Part shown: positions 25,938 through 33,507 of the stretch, one piece after another
Layout: each line of letters starts with the position of its first letter
Position numbering within the stretch: position 1 is the stretch's first letter
Origin: Oscillospiraceae bacterium
GTDB taxonomy: Bacteria; Bacillota; Clostridia; Oscillospirales; Oscillospiraceae
DNA: 40,461 bases
NCBI GenBank assembly: GCA_022800525.1
Contig: JAAWQM010000025.1
Span: 1 to 40,461, forward strand
Reading direction: 5' to 3'
Translations under genes and position numbers: made by a program
The notes under the pieces: model-generated
Told to the model about the DNA's origin: nothing
Databases searched by the model: none
The model's input: the letters and a program-made list of their open reading frames with translations, nothing else

Positions 25938-26261
25938 ATGGGACGAAAAAAACATATGTTGGGCAGCCTGCTGAAGGGGCTGCTGGCGCCGCTGGCGGTT
26001 GTGCTGGCGCTAGTGGTGTTCGCTGCGGCGGTGAACAGCCTGGACAGCGGCCGCGATGAAGAGAGCCTGCGCCAGCTGGAGGAGGCTCTGCACCGGGGCT
26101 GCGCGGCCTGCTACGCCACAGAGGGCGTCTACCCGCCGGACCTGGAGTACCTGAAGGAACGCTACGGCGTTCAGGTGGACGAGGAGAAATACATGGTGGA
26201 CTATCAGGTCTTCGCCAGGAACCTGATGCCCAGCATCACAGTATTGGAGCGGAAGCGATGA
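25938..26261 (+). CDS. Small membrane protein of a pilus-like operon
   Basis: A 107-residue protein with one membrane span (LLKGLLAPLAVVLALVVFAAAVNSL, about residues 10-34) and a short extracellular domain with two cysteines (RGCAACYATEGVYPPDLEYLKERYGV). The segment CAACYATEGVYPPDLEYLKERYGV resembles the start of pseudopilin-like globular domains, but the N-terminus lacks a Gly-cleavage motif and Glu at +5. It begins four bases after the GspF-like gene and overlaps the next gene by four bases, so coupled translation is likely. Family not recognised. Confidence 0.75.
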   Translation: MGRKKHMLGSLLKGLLAPLAVVLALVVFAAAVNSLDSGRDEESLRQLEEALHRGCAACYATEGVYPPDLEYLKERYGVQVDEEKYMVDYQVFARNLMPSITVLERKR

Positions 26262-26725
26262 AGAAACGGCCTATCAGACATCAGATTGACGGATTGATCG
26301 CCCTGCTGCTGTTCGGGGTGTTCTCCGTGTGTATCCTGGCGGTGCTGCTGACGGGGGCGGACGCCTACCGGAGGCTGACGGACCGGGACCAGGCGGCGTT
26401 TGACCGCCGCACCACCCTCCAGTACATCGCTACCCGGGTCCGGCAGGCGGACCGCGCGGACGGCGTGCGGGTGGACGATTTCAACGGCGTGAGCGCCCTG
26501 GTTTTTGACGACAGGGACGGGTACGTCACCCGGGTCTACTGCTGGAACGGGAGCATCATGGAGCTATACGCCGAGGAAGCTCTGGACCTGACCCTGGAGG
26601 CTGGGGAGCCGGTTATGGAGGCGGAGGCGGTGGAGTTCTCCATGGAGGACGGACGGCTGCGGATATCCAGCGGGGAGGATTCGCTGATTCTCTCCCTGCG
26701 CAGCGGAAAGGGGGCGGTGGGATGA
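26258..26725 (+). CDS. Single-span pilus-operon protein, DUF4860-like
   Basis: A 155-residue protein with an N-terminal membrane span (GLIALLLFGVFSVCILAVLLTGADAY, residues 12-37) and an extracellular part with regular beta pattern (TLQYIATRVRQADRAD, LVFDDRDGYVTRVYCWNGSIMELYAE, VEFSMEDGRLRISS). This pattern fits the DUF4860 proteins found near type IV filament genes in Clostridia; identification is tentative. No prepilin cleavage site is seen. Translation overlaps both neighbours by four bases. Confidence 0.75.
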   Translation: MKKRPIRHQIDGLIALLLFGVFSVCILAVLLTGADAYRRLTDRDQAAFDRRTTLQYIATRVRQADRADGVRVDDFNGVSALVFDDRDGYVTRVYCWNGSIMELYAEEALDLTLEAGEPVMEAEAVEFSMEDGRLRISSGEDSLILSLRSGKGAVG

Positions 26726-27168
26726 ATGAGAGAAGCAAGGCCCCTCTGGTCATGCTGGAGCAGATGGTGATGCTGCTGGTCTTCGCGCTGGCGGCGGCGC
26801 TGTGCTTGCAGGCGTTCGTGAAGAGCGACGCGGCTTCCCGGACCAGCGAGGCAAGGGACCGGGCCGCCCTGCTATGCCAGTCCATGGCGGAGGAGCTACG
26901 CAGCGGCGCAAACCCGTCCCGCGCCGCTGATGCTGTGTTGGGCGAGGTACAATGCAGCGGCAGCGCGTTCCTGGTCCCGCTGAACGAGGATATGACCCCC
27001 TATCTGGACAGCGGCTTCCCCTACGACGGCGCGGCCTACCAGCTGGAGATTTATCCCGCCAATTACCGCGCCCCCGGCTTGAACGGGGCGAAGATTATTG
27101 TTTCGGCACTTAACGGAGACGAGCTGTTCTCCCTGGAAGTTCTGTGGCAGGTGGAGGTGACGGAATGA
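26722..27168 (+). CDS. Pseudopilin-like protein with degenerate cleavage site
   Basis: A 148-residue protein whose N-terminus reads KAPLVMLEQMVMLLVFALAAALCLQAFV. The hydrophobic segment with Glu five residues after Pro9 copies the type IV prepilin pattern, where cleavage falls between -1 and +1 and Glu is at +5. The usual Gly at -1 is replaced by Pro, which would be expected to block a standard prepilin peptidase. The rest (DAASRTSEARDRAALLCQSMAEELRSGA) is the amphipathic helix extension, followed by a beta-rich head. Coupled by four-base overlaps to both neighbours. Confidence 0.75.
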   Translation: MNERSKAPLVMLEQMVMLLVFALAAALCLQAFVKSDAASRTSEARDRAALLCQSMAEELRSGANPSRAADAVLGEVQCSGSAFLVPLNEDMTPYLDSGFPYDGAAYQLEIYPANYRAPGLNGAKIIVSALNGDELFSLEVLWQVEVTE

Positions 27169-27617
27169 AAGAACAGAAAAGATCCAGCTTCTCCCCTCCC
27201 GCCTTGGGCGGGGCGTCGCTGCTGGTGATTTTCGCGGTGCTGGCGCTGACCATCTTTGCGCTGCTGAGCCTGTCCACTGTGCGGGCGGACGGGCGGCTGT
27301 CCGACGCGGCCAATCAGGCCATACAGGACTACTACGAGGCCGACTGCAAGGCACAGCAGTACCTGGCGCTGCTGCGCCTTGGCGAGGACGCGGCGAACCT
27401 GGAGGGCCTGGACGATGTGGACACGGTTGTCATCGACTACGGCGGCTACACCGAGCGGAGAGAATATTTTACCTTTCCCATCTCCGACACCCAGGAATTA
27501 CAGGTGGAGGTCCGGGTGGACGGCGTGAATGACTACGAAATACTGCGCTGGCAGGCCGTGCCTGTGGGCGAATGGGAGGCCGACGAGGGAATCGACCTCT
27601 GGGATATGATGTTTTAA
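27165..27617 (+). CDS. Small single-span pilus-operon protein
   Basis: A 150-residue protein. After a basic N-terminus (KEQKRSSFSPPALGGA) comes one membrane helix (SLLVIFAVLALTIFALLSLSTV), then a long polar helix (DGRLSDAANQAIQDYYEADCKAQQYLALL) and a beta-rich C-terminus ending GIDLWDMMF. The general form is pilin-like; a Gly-Gly pair precedes the helix but there is no Glu at +5. The ATG at 27165 overlaps the preceding stop in ATGA. No named family recognised. Confidence 0.75.
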   Translation: MKEQKRSSFSPPALGGASLLVIFAVLALTIFALLSLSTVRADGRLSDAANQAIQDYYEADCKAQQYLALLRLGEDAANLEGLDDVDTVVIDYGGYTERREYFTFPISDTQELQVEVRVDGVNDYEILRWQAVPVGEWEADEGIDLWDMMF

Positions 27618-27629
27618 AGGAGACAGAAA

Positions 27630-28688
27630 ATGGCGGATTTATTGTACTATCTGAAGCGGGCGGTAAACGATCAGGCGTCCGACCTGTTCATCATCGCCGG
27701 CGGACCAGTCAGCGAGAAGCTGGAGAAGCGTCTGAGCTTCATCAGCGAGGGCCGCGTCCTGCCCGACGAGACCGAGGAGCTGATCCGCGGGCTGTATGAA
27801 ATGGCCCACCGGCCCATGGACCACTATCAGGAGATGGGCGACGACGACTTCTCCTTCTCCGTACCGGGGCTGGCCCGGTTCCGGGTGAACGCCTACCGCC
27901 AGCGCGGGTCCCTGGCGGCAGTGGTGCGGATCGTGTCCTTCGACATCCCGGACTGGGAGAAGCTGCACATCCCCAAGGCCATCATGGATCTGGCGGACAT
28001 GACCCACGGCATGGTGCTGGTCACCGGCACGGCGGGCAGCGGCAAGTCCACCACCCAGGCCTGCGTCATTGACCGGATCAACCGGACCCGGGAGGCCCAC
28101 ATCATCACCCTGGAGGACCCCATTGAGTACCTGCACCGCAACCAGCGGAGCATCGTCAGCCAGCGCGAGATCTCCATTGACACGGAGGACTACCTGTCGG
28201 CCCTGCGGGCGTGCCTGCGGCAGGCGCCGGACGTGATTCTGCTGGGCGAGATGCGGGACCATGAGACTATCCACACCGCCATGACGGCGGCGGAGACAGG
28301 GCACCTGCTCATCGCCACCCTGCACACCAAGGGCGCGGTGAACACCATCGACCGTATTGTGGACGCGTTCCCCAGCACGCAGCAGGGACAGATCAGGGCG
28401 CAGCTGTCCATGGTGCTGCGCACGGTGGTCTCCCAGCAGCTTCTGCCGGGGGCCAACGGGGATGTGGTGCCCGCCTACGAGATCATGCACATGAACAGCG
28501 CCATCCGCAATCTGGTCCGGGACTGCAAGACGGAGCAGATTGGCAACGCCATCACCGCCGGAAGCGCGGAGGGCATGATCTCCATGGATCAGTCGATCCT
28601 GAATCTCTACAAGAACAGGCAGATATCCAAAGAGGTCGCGCTGGAGTACGCGGACAACCCGGACCAGCTGAAGAGAAGGCTGGTGTGA
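27630..28688 (+). CDS. pilT: PilT-type pilus ATPase
   Basis: A 352-residue hexameric ATPase of the type II secretion/type IV pilus family. Walker A is GTAGSGKST (residues 133-141), the Asp box ITLEDPIEY, and Walker B VILLGEMRDHETIHTAMTAAETGHL with the His box LIATLHTKGA. The C-terminal AIRNLVRDCKTEQIGNAITAG resembles the AIRNLIRE motif that marks PilT retraction ATPases rather than PilB assembly ATPases, and the single N-terminal domain also fits PilT length. AAAGGAGACAG precedes the ATG. It closes the operon; no PilB-like ATPase is in the window, so it either powers retraction of pili built from another locus or has another role. Confidence 0.92.
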   Translation: MADLLYYLKRAVNDQASDLFIIAGGPVSEKLEKRLSFISEGRVLPDETEELIRGLYEMAHRPMDHYQEMGDDDFSFSVPGLARFRVNAYRQRGSLAAVVRIVSFDIPDWEKLHIPKAIMDLADMTHGMVLVTGTAGSGKSTTQACVIDRINRTREAHIITLEDPIEYLHRNQRSIVSQREISIDTEDYLSALRACLRQAPDVILLGEMRDHETIHTAMTAAETGHLLIATLHTKGAVNTIDRIVDAFPSTQQGQIRAQLSMVLRTVVSQQLLPGANGDVVPAYEIMHMNSAIRNLVRDCKTEQIGNAITAGSAEGMISMDQSILNLYKNRQISKEVALEYADNPDQLKRRLV

Positions 28689-28719
28689 TGTTTCCCGGCG
28701 CGGCGGCTGAAAAACATGA

Positions 28720-28747
28720 TTGACAAATCCTCCGAAATGTGTATAAT
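28720..28747 (+). promoter_or_regulatory. Strong sigma-A promoter
   Basis: TTGACA (28720-28725), 16 bases, TATAAT (28742-28747): both boxes are consensus, the spacer one base short. It lies about 140 bases before the secreted-protein ATG and just after pilT. Confidence 0.85.
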
Positions 28748-28771
28748 AGAAGCATGTTGAGCAGTACAGCC

Positions 28772-28832
28772 GCAGGCAGTACGTAAGACCGGACATGTGT
28801 CGGGGACTTACGTACTGCCTGCTTTGTGTTGT
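28772..28832 (+). terminator. Long leader hairpin with U-rich tail (attenuator-like)
   Basis: GCAGGCAGTACGTAAG (28772-28787) pairs perfectly with 28807-28822, a 16-bp stem whose apical part (CCGGACA/TGTCGGG) extends the pairing. It is followed by TTTGTGTTGTTCATCTTTTCTTTT. Starting about 25 bases after the -10 box, it would form near the 5' end of the transcript made from the consensus promoter. It may terminate most transcripts early, giving a short RNA, or end pilT read-through. Confidence 0.65.
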
Positions 28833-28886
28833 TCATCTTTTCTTTTGCAAGCTCTGAAAAAGCAACATAACAAGGAGGAATTTATC

Positions 28887-29393
28887 ATGAAGAAGCTGTT
28901 ATCCCTCGTACTGGCCCTGTCCCTGGCGTTTTCCCTGAGCGCTGCTGCGCTGGCCTCGGACAAATCCGGCAAAGCCAATAAGTCCGACAAGGACAACAAA
29001 ACAGAAGAAGTCTCCAAACCCGAAAAGCCCGAAAAACCCCAAAAACCCGAAAAGCCCGAAAAACAGAAGCCCAACAACAAGAACGAATGCTCCGATTCCG
29101 AGCCCGGCAGCGCCCCCGACTCCAAACCAGACAGCAAACCAAATCCTGAACCGGGCAGCGCCGCCGTCATCACTGCCGGCGCGGCTGAGGAAACCGCTCT
29201 GACCGACGCCGGTTTTGCCCGCACCGCTGTCAAGGGCCTCCACGCCTACAAGCTGTATGCCAGCGGTCAGGCCTATGCCTATCGCGTGGAGTTCGGCGTG
29301 TATGACCGCTCGGCCCGCCAGACCACCGTCTTTACCTACGAGATCAGCCTTGAGGACGGCGCAATCGTCAGCGCCAGCAGTATCGCCCATTGA
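28887..29393 (+). CDS. Secreted Lys/Pro/Glu-rich protein with PepSY-like C-terminus
   Basis: A 168-residue exported protein. The signal peptide is KKLLSLVLALSLAFSLSAAALA, cleaved after ALA. Then comes a charged, unstructured linker (residues 24-95) built of Lys-Pro-Glu-Lys repeats and Ser/Asp/Pro segments, the kind of spacer that crosses a thick cell wall. The C-terminal 65 residues (ALTDAGFARTAVKGLHAYK ... YRVEFGVYDRSARQTTVFTYEISLEDGAIVSASS) resemble a PepSY-like domain, which in other proteins inhibits peptidases. CAAGGAGG lies before the ATG. It is a separate transcript with a strong promoter and a terminator. A link to the upstream pilus operon is only positional. Confidence 0.8.
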   Translation: MKKLLSLVLALSLAFSLSAAALASDKSGKANKSDKDNKTEEVSKPEKPEKPQKPEKPEKQKPNNKNECSDSEPGSAPDSKPDSKPNPEPGSAAVITAGAAEETALTDAGFARTAVKGLHAYKLYASGQAYAYRVEFGVYDRSARQTTVFTYEISLEDGAIVSASSIAH

Positions 29394-29407
29394 CAGCCAC
29401 ACCAAAA

Positions 29408-29441
29408 GGCGCCGGGGATTTTTCCCCGGCGCTTTCCTTTA
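29408..29441 (+). terminator. Terminator of the secreted protein gene
   Basis: GCGCCGGGG (29409-29417) pairs perfectly with CCCCGGCGC (29424-29432) around six bases and is followed by TTTCCTTT. Confidence 0.85.
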
Positions 29442-29518
29442 CTCTATCAGATTCCTTCCCTGCCGCAACCGGCAGAAGGGCGCCCGCCGGGCGGATGACG
29501 CCCTCCCAGCAGAAGAGA

Positions 29519-30610
29519 TTACGCGTCGATCCCCCGGCTGGTGAGATACTTCTTGACCATCAGCGCAACCTTGAAGGTGATGGCGTCGTCGAATTCCCGC
29601 AAATCCAGCCCTGTCAGCTTCTTGATCTTCTCCAGGCGGTACACCAGCGTATTCCGGTGGACGAACAGCTTCCGGGCCGTCTCCGACACATTCAGGTTGT
29701 TCTCAAAGAACTTGTGGATGGTAAACAGCGTCTCCTGGTCCAGGGAATCAATCGGATTCTTCTTGAACACCTCAATCAGGAACATCTCGCACAGCGTGGT
29801 CGGCAGCTGGTAAATCAGCCGCCCGATGCCCAGATTCTCATAGTTGATGACGTACTTTTCCGTGTCGAAGACCTTACCCACTTCGATGGCGATTTGGGCC
29901 TCCTTGTAGCTCCGGGCCAGATCCCGCAGATGCTGCGCCACCGTACCGATACCGATGACCACATGGCCCTCGCTTCCAGCCCGCAGCGCCTCCTCCAGCA
30001 CCCCGGCCACACGCTGGACCTCCTTTTCACTGCTGGACTCCGGCAGCTGGTGAATCAGTACCACGTCGCTGTCCCCTACACTGAGGACAAAATCATTCTG
30101 CCGGTCCGGGAACAAGCCCTGCACCACATCCATCAGGGCCGCGTCGCTCTCCTCCGTCTTCCGTACCAGGAACACTCCCCGGGGTACCTCCGGCGTCACG
30201 TGCAGCTCCTTGGCCCGCATGTAGATATCGCTGGGCAGGATGTTGTCGGAAATAATGCTCTTGATAAAGGAGCCGCGGTCGTGCTTCTCCTCATAGTAGC
30301 TCTTTGCGCTGTTGAGCGCTACGCCGGCCATGGCGCAGACCGTACGGCTGACGTCGTCCTCGCCTACGGTGAACACAGCGTAATCAAAACGGGACGACCA
30401 GCCTCCCAGAGCCCGGAACGTCCGTCCATCCACCATGGTCATGGTTCCGTCCGCCTGGTTGATCGGCTCCACATACTCCGGCCACTTCCGGCCAATCAGG
30501 CCCAGATCGCTGCAGGAGATCACCGTCCCCTCTCCGTCGATCACACCTACGACCCGGTCCGTGGCGTCCTTGATCTGCAGAACTGCGTTTTGAAAAATTC
30601 TCCCTGACAT
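29519..30610 (-). CDS. CdaR/PucR-family transcriptional regulator
   Basis: A 363-residue regulator. The N-terminus (MSGRIFQNAVLQIKDATDRVVGVIDGEGTVISCSDLGLIGR) resembles the sugar-diacid recognition domain of CdaR. The middle domain (about 140-290) matches the GGDEF-like region of the family, and the C-terminus carries the PucR-type HTH: ETLFTIHKFFENNLNVSETARKLFVHRNTLVYRLEKIKKLTGLDLREFDDAITFKVAL. Such regulators respond to sugar acids, purine breakdown products or glycerate. The gene stands alone with its own promoter; neighbours do not reveal the regulon. Confidence 0.88.
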   Translation of the reverse strand: MSGRIFQNAVLQIKDATDRVVGVIDGEGTVISCSDLGLIGRKWPEYVEPINQADGTMTMVDGRTFRALGGWSSRFDYAVFTVGEDDVSRTVCAMAGVALNSAKSYYEEKHDRGSFIKSIISDNILPSDIYMRAKELHVTPEVPRGVFLVRKTEESDAALMDVVQGLFPDRQNDFVLSVGDSDVVLIHQLPESSSEKEVQRVAGVLEEALRAGSEGHVVIGIGTVAQHLRDLARSYKEAQIAIEVGKVFDTEKYVINYENLGIGRLIYQLPTTLCEMFLIEVFKKNPIDSLDQETLFTIHKFFENNLNVSETARKLFVHRNTLVYRLEKIKKLTGLDLREFDDAITFKVALMVKKYLTSRGIDA

Positions 30611-30693
30611 AGCGGTTCTCCTCCATCGACCTATTTCTAGGGCGCGCGGGGCGCACCCAGCCTTTTTTGTGCAACCTGTCGGATTCCGTTTCT

Positions 30694-30722
30694 ATTATAC
30701 TTGGTCTTTCGACACTTTGCAA
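30694..30722 (-). promoter_or_regulatory. Promoter of the CdaR-like regulator
   Basis: Minus strand: TTGCAA (30717-30722), 17 bases, TATAAT (30694-30699). It lies about 85 bases before the regulator ATG. Confidence 0.65.
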
Positions 30723-30788
30723 GAGATTTTTCTTTTTTTCACAAAAAATATTGTTCCTTTTTGTCTGATATGTTAATTTCCGGAAATT

Positions 30789-31514
30789 TCATATTTTTTC
30801 GCCGATTTTTGCAACTTCTTCACCTGTCAGGAGCCGGTACGCCCCCGGCTCCAGCGTCTCGTCCAGCGTCAGGGCGCCCATGGAAATCCGCTTGAGACGG
30901 CAGACTGCCGAACCCCGGCTTGCGCACATCCGTTTGATTTGGTGAAATTTACCCTCGTGCAAAGTGACCAATGCCTCCCTGCCGTCCCCCAGCGGCTTCA
31001 GTCCCGCCGGACGGCATCGCGTGCCATCCGCCAGAACAATCCCCGCAGCGAAGGCCGCCTGGTCCGCCCCGCCCAAAGGCCGGTCCAGCCAGACCCGGTA
31101 TACCTTGCTCACATGCCGCTTTGGACTCAGCAGCCGGTGGGCCAGGTCTCCGTCATCCGTCAGCAACAACAGGCCCTCGCTGTCCTTATCCAGCCGCCCT
31201 ACGGGAAACAGCCCCTTCCGTTTCAGATCCGGGCTCAGAAGGTCCAGCACCGTCTGCTGCCTGTAGTCCTCTGTGGCGGAGAGCACCCCCCGGGGCTTGT
31301 GGAGCATCACATAGGTAAAGCCCCCCACCGCCAGCGCCTCCCGGTCCACCTGGACGCGCGAGGCGGCAGGGTCCACCTTCTGCTCCACGCCGGCGGCGGG
31401 CAGCCCGTCCACAAGGACCCTGCCCTCTTTTACCAGCGTCCTGACCTCCCGGCGGGACCAGCGCCCCGTCCCGGCCAGCAATTTATCCAACCGCTCCATT
31501 GCCTCCACCGCCAT
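30789..31514 (-). CDS. rsuA: RsuA-family 16S rRNA pseudouridine synthase
   Basis: Isomerises uridine to pseudouridine in rRNA. The 241-residue protein has an N-terminal S4 RNA-binding domain (ERLDKLLAGTGRWSRREVRTLVKEGRVLVDG) and the RsuA/RluB/E/F catalytic motif VGRLDKDSEGLLLLTDDGDLAHRLL, with the catalytic Asp in GRLDKD. KPRGVLSAT and SKVYRVWLDRPL complete the fold. The start at 31514 is uncertain: it lacks a clear ribosome-binding site, and the in-frame ATG five codons later (31499) begins exactly at the S4 domain. It could modify the small-subunit rRNA or, less likely, act on 23S rRNA like RluB. Confidence 0.92.
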   Translation of the reverse strand: MAVEAMERLDKLLAGTGRWSRREVRTLVKEGRVLVDGLPAAGVEQKVDPAASRVQVDREALAVGGFTYVMLHKPRGVLSATEDYRQQTVLDLLSPDLKRKGLFPVGRLDKDSEGLLLLTDDGDLAHRLLSPKRHVSKVYRVWLDRPLGGADQAAFAAGIVLADGTRCRPAGLKPLGDGREALVTLHEGKFHQIKRMCASRGSAVCRLKRISMGALTLDETLEPGAYRLLTGEEVAKIGEKI

Positions 31515-31708
31515 TTCAAAAAATATTTTGTCTTTAGTTTAAACGATTTTATGCAAAAGCGCAACAGAAAAAGGACAGCTGGCACAGAAATCAATGTACG
31601 TTTTGTAGATTTCAGGCGGAAAGAATATCTCTCCTGTAAGAGCGCGCAGTGTACGTCCCTGCAAAGGCTTGTATCATGATGCCCTTACTTTCTTAAACAA
31701 AAATAGAA

Positions 31709-31744
31709 GCAGGTTCAAGTGAGAAAAGCTTCACTTAAACCTGC
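31709..31744. other. Hairpin in the gene-free gap 31515-31991
   Basis: GCAGGTTCAAGTGA (31709-31722) pairs with TCACTTAAACCTGC (31731-31744) with one mismatch around eight bases. The 477-base gap holds no gene; an eroded relative of the GGAAATC repeat family may lie near 31589-31665. The function of the hairpin is unknown. Confidence 0.4.
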
Positions 31745-31991
31745 CTATAACTTCTTTATGCATGTGATTATAAACAATTTATATAGCGACTTTACATCAG
31801 AACTGCCCAATATCGGTTAAACCTGCGTATAAGCGGCATCACAACCAGACTTTGCCTGCTATTCCTTCTGAAGAAAAAATGCAGCCACGTAACCCTTGCG
31901 GCGCAATGGTTTTCGATGTATTCCGCTGCGGCGGAAAAGTGTCCGGCAAGGAGGGAACCTATTGTGTCAGTTCCCGCCCTGCCGGTCCCGC

Positions 31992-32588
31992 TTATTCCAC
32001 CAAGTGCATCACGCTAACCTCGAAGGCGGTGCGCTCCTCGGCGCAGCCCTCCACAACTTTGGTATACACCCTGCTCTGGACCCGGCCCTCCAGGGCCAGG
32101 GGGTCTCCGACCTGCATGTGTCCGGTAATCATCGCCACCTGTCCCCAGGCAATGCAGGGCAGGTAATCCGCCCGCCCATACCGCCGGTTTACCGCCAGCA
32201 TCATGTCTGAAATGCACCGCCCCAGCGGCGTGCGCCGCAGCACCGGAGGCTTGCAGATCACGCCCCGCAGCTGGATGGTGTTCAGGTCGTCGCCCTCCGT
32301 GGAAGTAAGCATCTGAGCAAAGACGGAGATCACCAGGCGGCTGCCGGAGCCGGTCTTGTTGTTGAAGGAGCGCAGTTGGCCGTCCACCGCCAGCCGCTGG
32401 CCGGTAAGGGGCGTCAGGCGGCGCAGCTGCTCGCCGGTGGCGATGACCCACAGGGTGTCCGTCTGCCCGGACAGTCGCTTGACGGCGAAGGGAAAGCGGT
32501 AGAACCGCTGGCCATGGTTTTCATGGGAAGGGGTGGGCTCGCCTGCCGCCGTGCCCCGGAGCTGGACGAAATTTTGTGTTGTTTCCAT
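31992..32588 (-). CDS. Single-stranded DNA-binding-like protein with two OB-fold halves
   Basis: A 198-residue protein built of two similar halves. The first begins QNFVQLRGTAAGEP and reads FYRFPFAVKRLSGQTDTLWVIATG; the second begins NTIQLRGVICKPPVLRRTPLGRCISDMMLAVNR and ends ALEGRVQSRVYTK...RTAFEVSVMHL. Both show the SSB/OB-fold strand order (a first strand with V/I-Q-L-R-G, a mid-domain FxxxVxR strand, a late LxGRxxS strand). The second half is the closer match to SSB. The ATG at 32588 has GAGGAG ten bases upstream. It is not the usual replication SSB (no rpsF/rpsR neighbours, no acidic DDIPF-type tail), so it may act in transfer or recombination. Confidence 0.75.
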   Translation of the reverse strand: METTQNFVQLRGTAAGEPTPSHENHGQRFYRFPFAVKRLSGQTDTLWVIATGEQLRRLTPLTGQRLAVDGQLRSFNNKTGSGSRLVISVFAQMLTSTEGDDLNTIQLRGVICKPPVLRRTPLGRCISDMMLAVNRRYGRADYLPCIAWGQVAMITGHMQVGDPLALEGRVQSRVYTKVVEGCAEERTAFEVSVMHLVE

Positions 32589-32806
32589 ATGTATGCTTCT
32601 CCTCATTGGTTGTTTGGCGTTGGTTGTCTGTATAACCTATGAGAGGAGCTTTGATTTTATGCGAGGGCAGGGCCGGAATTCCGCTTATTGGCGTTGTCAG
32701 AAGTGACTCAGTGATGGAACCACTGTAAAAGTTCCCCTGCATAGAGAGATTGCTCCAAAGCAATCGGGCAGGTGAAAAATATCCGTCCGATTGATATGAC
32801 TCATTC

Positions 32807-32835
32807 TTGATTATTCGCATCGGATATCGTATAAT
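32807..32835 (+). promoter_or_regulatory. Promoter of the redox operon
   Basis: TTGATT (32807-32812), 17 bases, TATAAT (32830-32835), about 70 bases before the ATG at 32905. A small hairpin (GATTGC at 32748-32753 with GCAATC at 32760-32765) lies just upstream in the otherwise gene-free 316-base gap. Confidence 0.75.
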
Positions 32836-32904
32836 AAGATTGAAACAAATACATGAAACGACGTATGGAAAAGGTTACTATCGGTTTGATTGGAGGAACT
32901 GTAT

Positions 32905-33507
32905 ATGCGTAAACTGTATAAGGTATTAGGGGGAATATTGGTTCTGTTGGCGCTTCTTTTAAGCAGCTGCGCTGGAGATACCGCCGGGAGGACAGCGGAT
33001 CATGACTCCGGCGCGGAAGAAGCAGCCAGTAAGACACCTGCCGAAGCAGAGCCCCCCTCTGAAGCGGAACCGTCTGTTGAACCAATCACATTTGAGGGAA
33101 CGGATCTGGAGGGGAATACCGTTTCGTCCGAGATTTTCTCCCAGTCAAAGCTCACGATGGTGAATGTATGGGCCACATACTGCGGTCCTTGTTTAAGGGA
33201 GATGCCGTCGCTCGGTGAGCTGTCGGCGGAATATGACGCAGAAGAATTTCAAATTATGGGCATTATCAGCGACGTGCAGGAGGGGGAGGACCAGTCCTAT
33301 GCGGAAAGCCTGATCCAACAGACGGGAGCCAATTACATCCACCTGCTCTTGAATGAGTCCATCTATTATGCGCTCCTGACGGATGTAACCGCCGTACCGA
33401 CTACATTCTTCCTTGACACAGATGGAATCGTTCTGGACGTGGTCGTCGGAGCTGGAGATAAAACTACATGGGAGGAGATCATCAATGAGCTTTTGGAAGG
33501 ACTGTAA
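32905..33507 (+). CDS. Thioredoxin-like (TlpA/ResA type) lipoprotein
   Basis: Membrane-anchored extracytoplasmic thiol-disulfide protein, 200 residues. The signal peptide RKLYKVLGGILVLLALLLSSC ends in a lipobox (LLSSC). A Ser/Glu/Pro-rich linker leads to a thioredoxin fold with the active site NVWATYCGPCLREMPSL and the cis-Pro loop TAVPTTFFLDTDG. Glycine-Pro between the cysteines is typical of redoxins that reduce or oxidise exported proteins. GGAGG lies eight bases before the ATG. First gene of a three-gene operon in which the electron donor is probably the membrane Fe-S protein. Confidence 0.92.
   Translation: MRKLYKVLGGILVLLALLLSSCAGDTAGRTADHDSGAEEAASKTPAEAEPPSEAEPSVEPITFEGTDLEGNTVSSEIFSQSKLTMVNVWATYCGPCLREMPSLGELSAEYDAEEFQIMGIISDVQEGEDQSYAESLIQQTGANYIHLLLNESIYYALLTDVTAVPTTFFLDTDGIVLDVVVGAGDKTTWEEIINELLEGL

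Noticed and set aside
29010-29075. Tandem short repeats that resemble a CRISPR or VNTR
   Set aside because: They are in-frame Lys-Pro-Glu codon repeats of a secreted protein without unique spacers.
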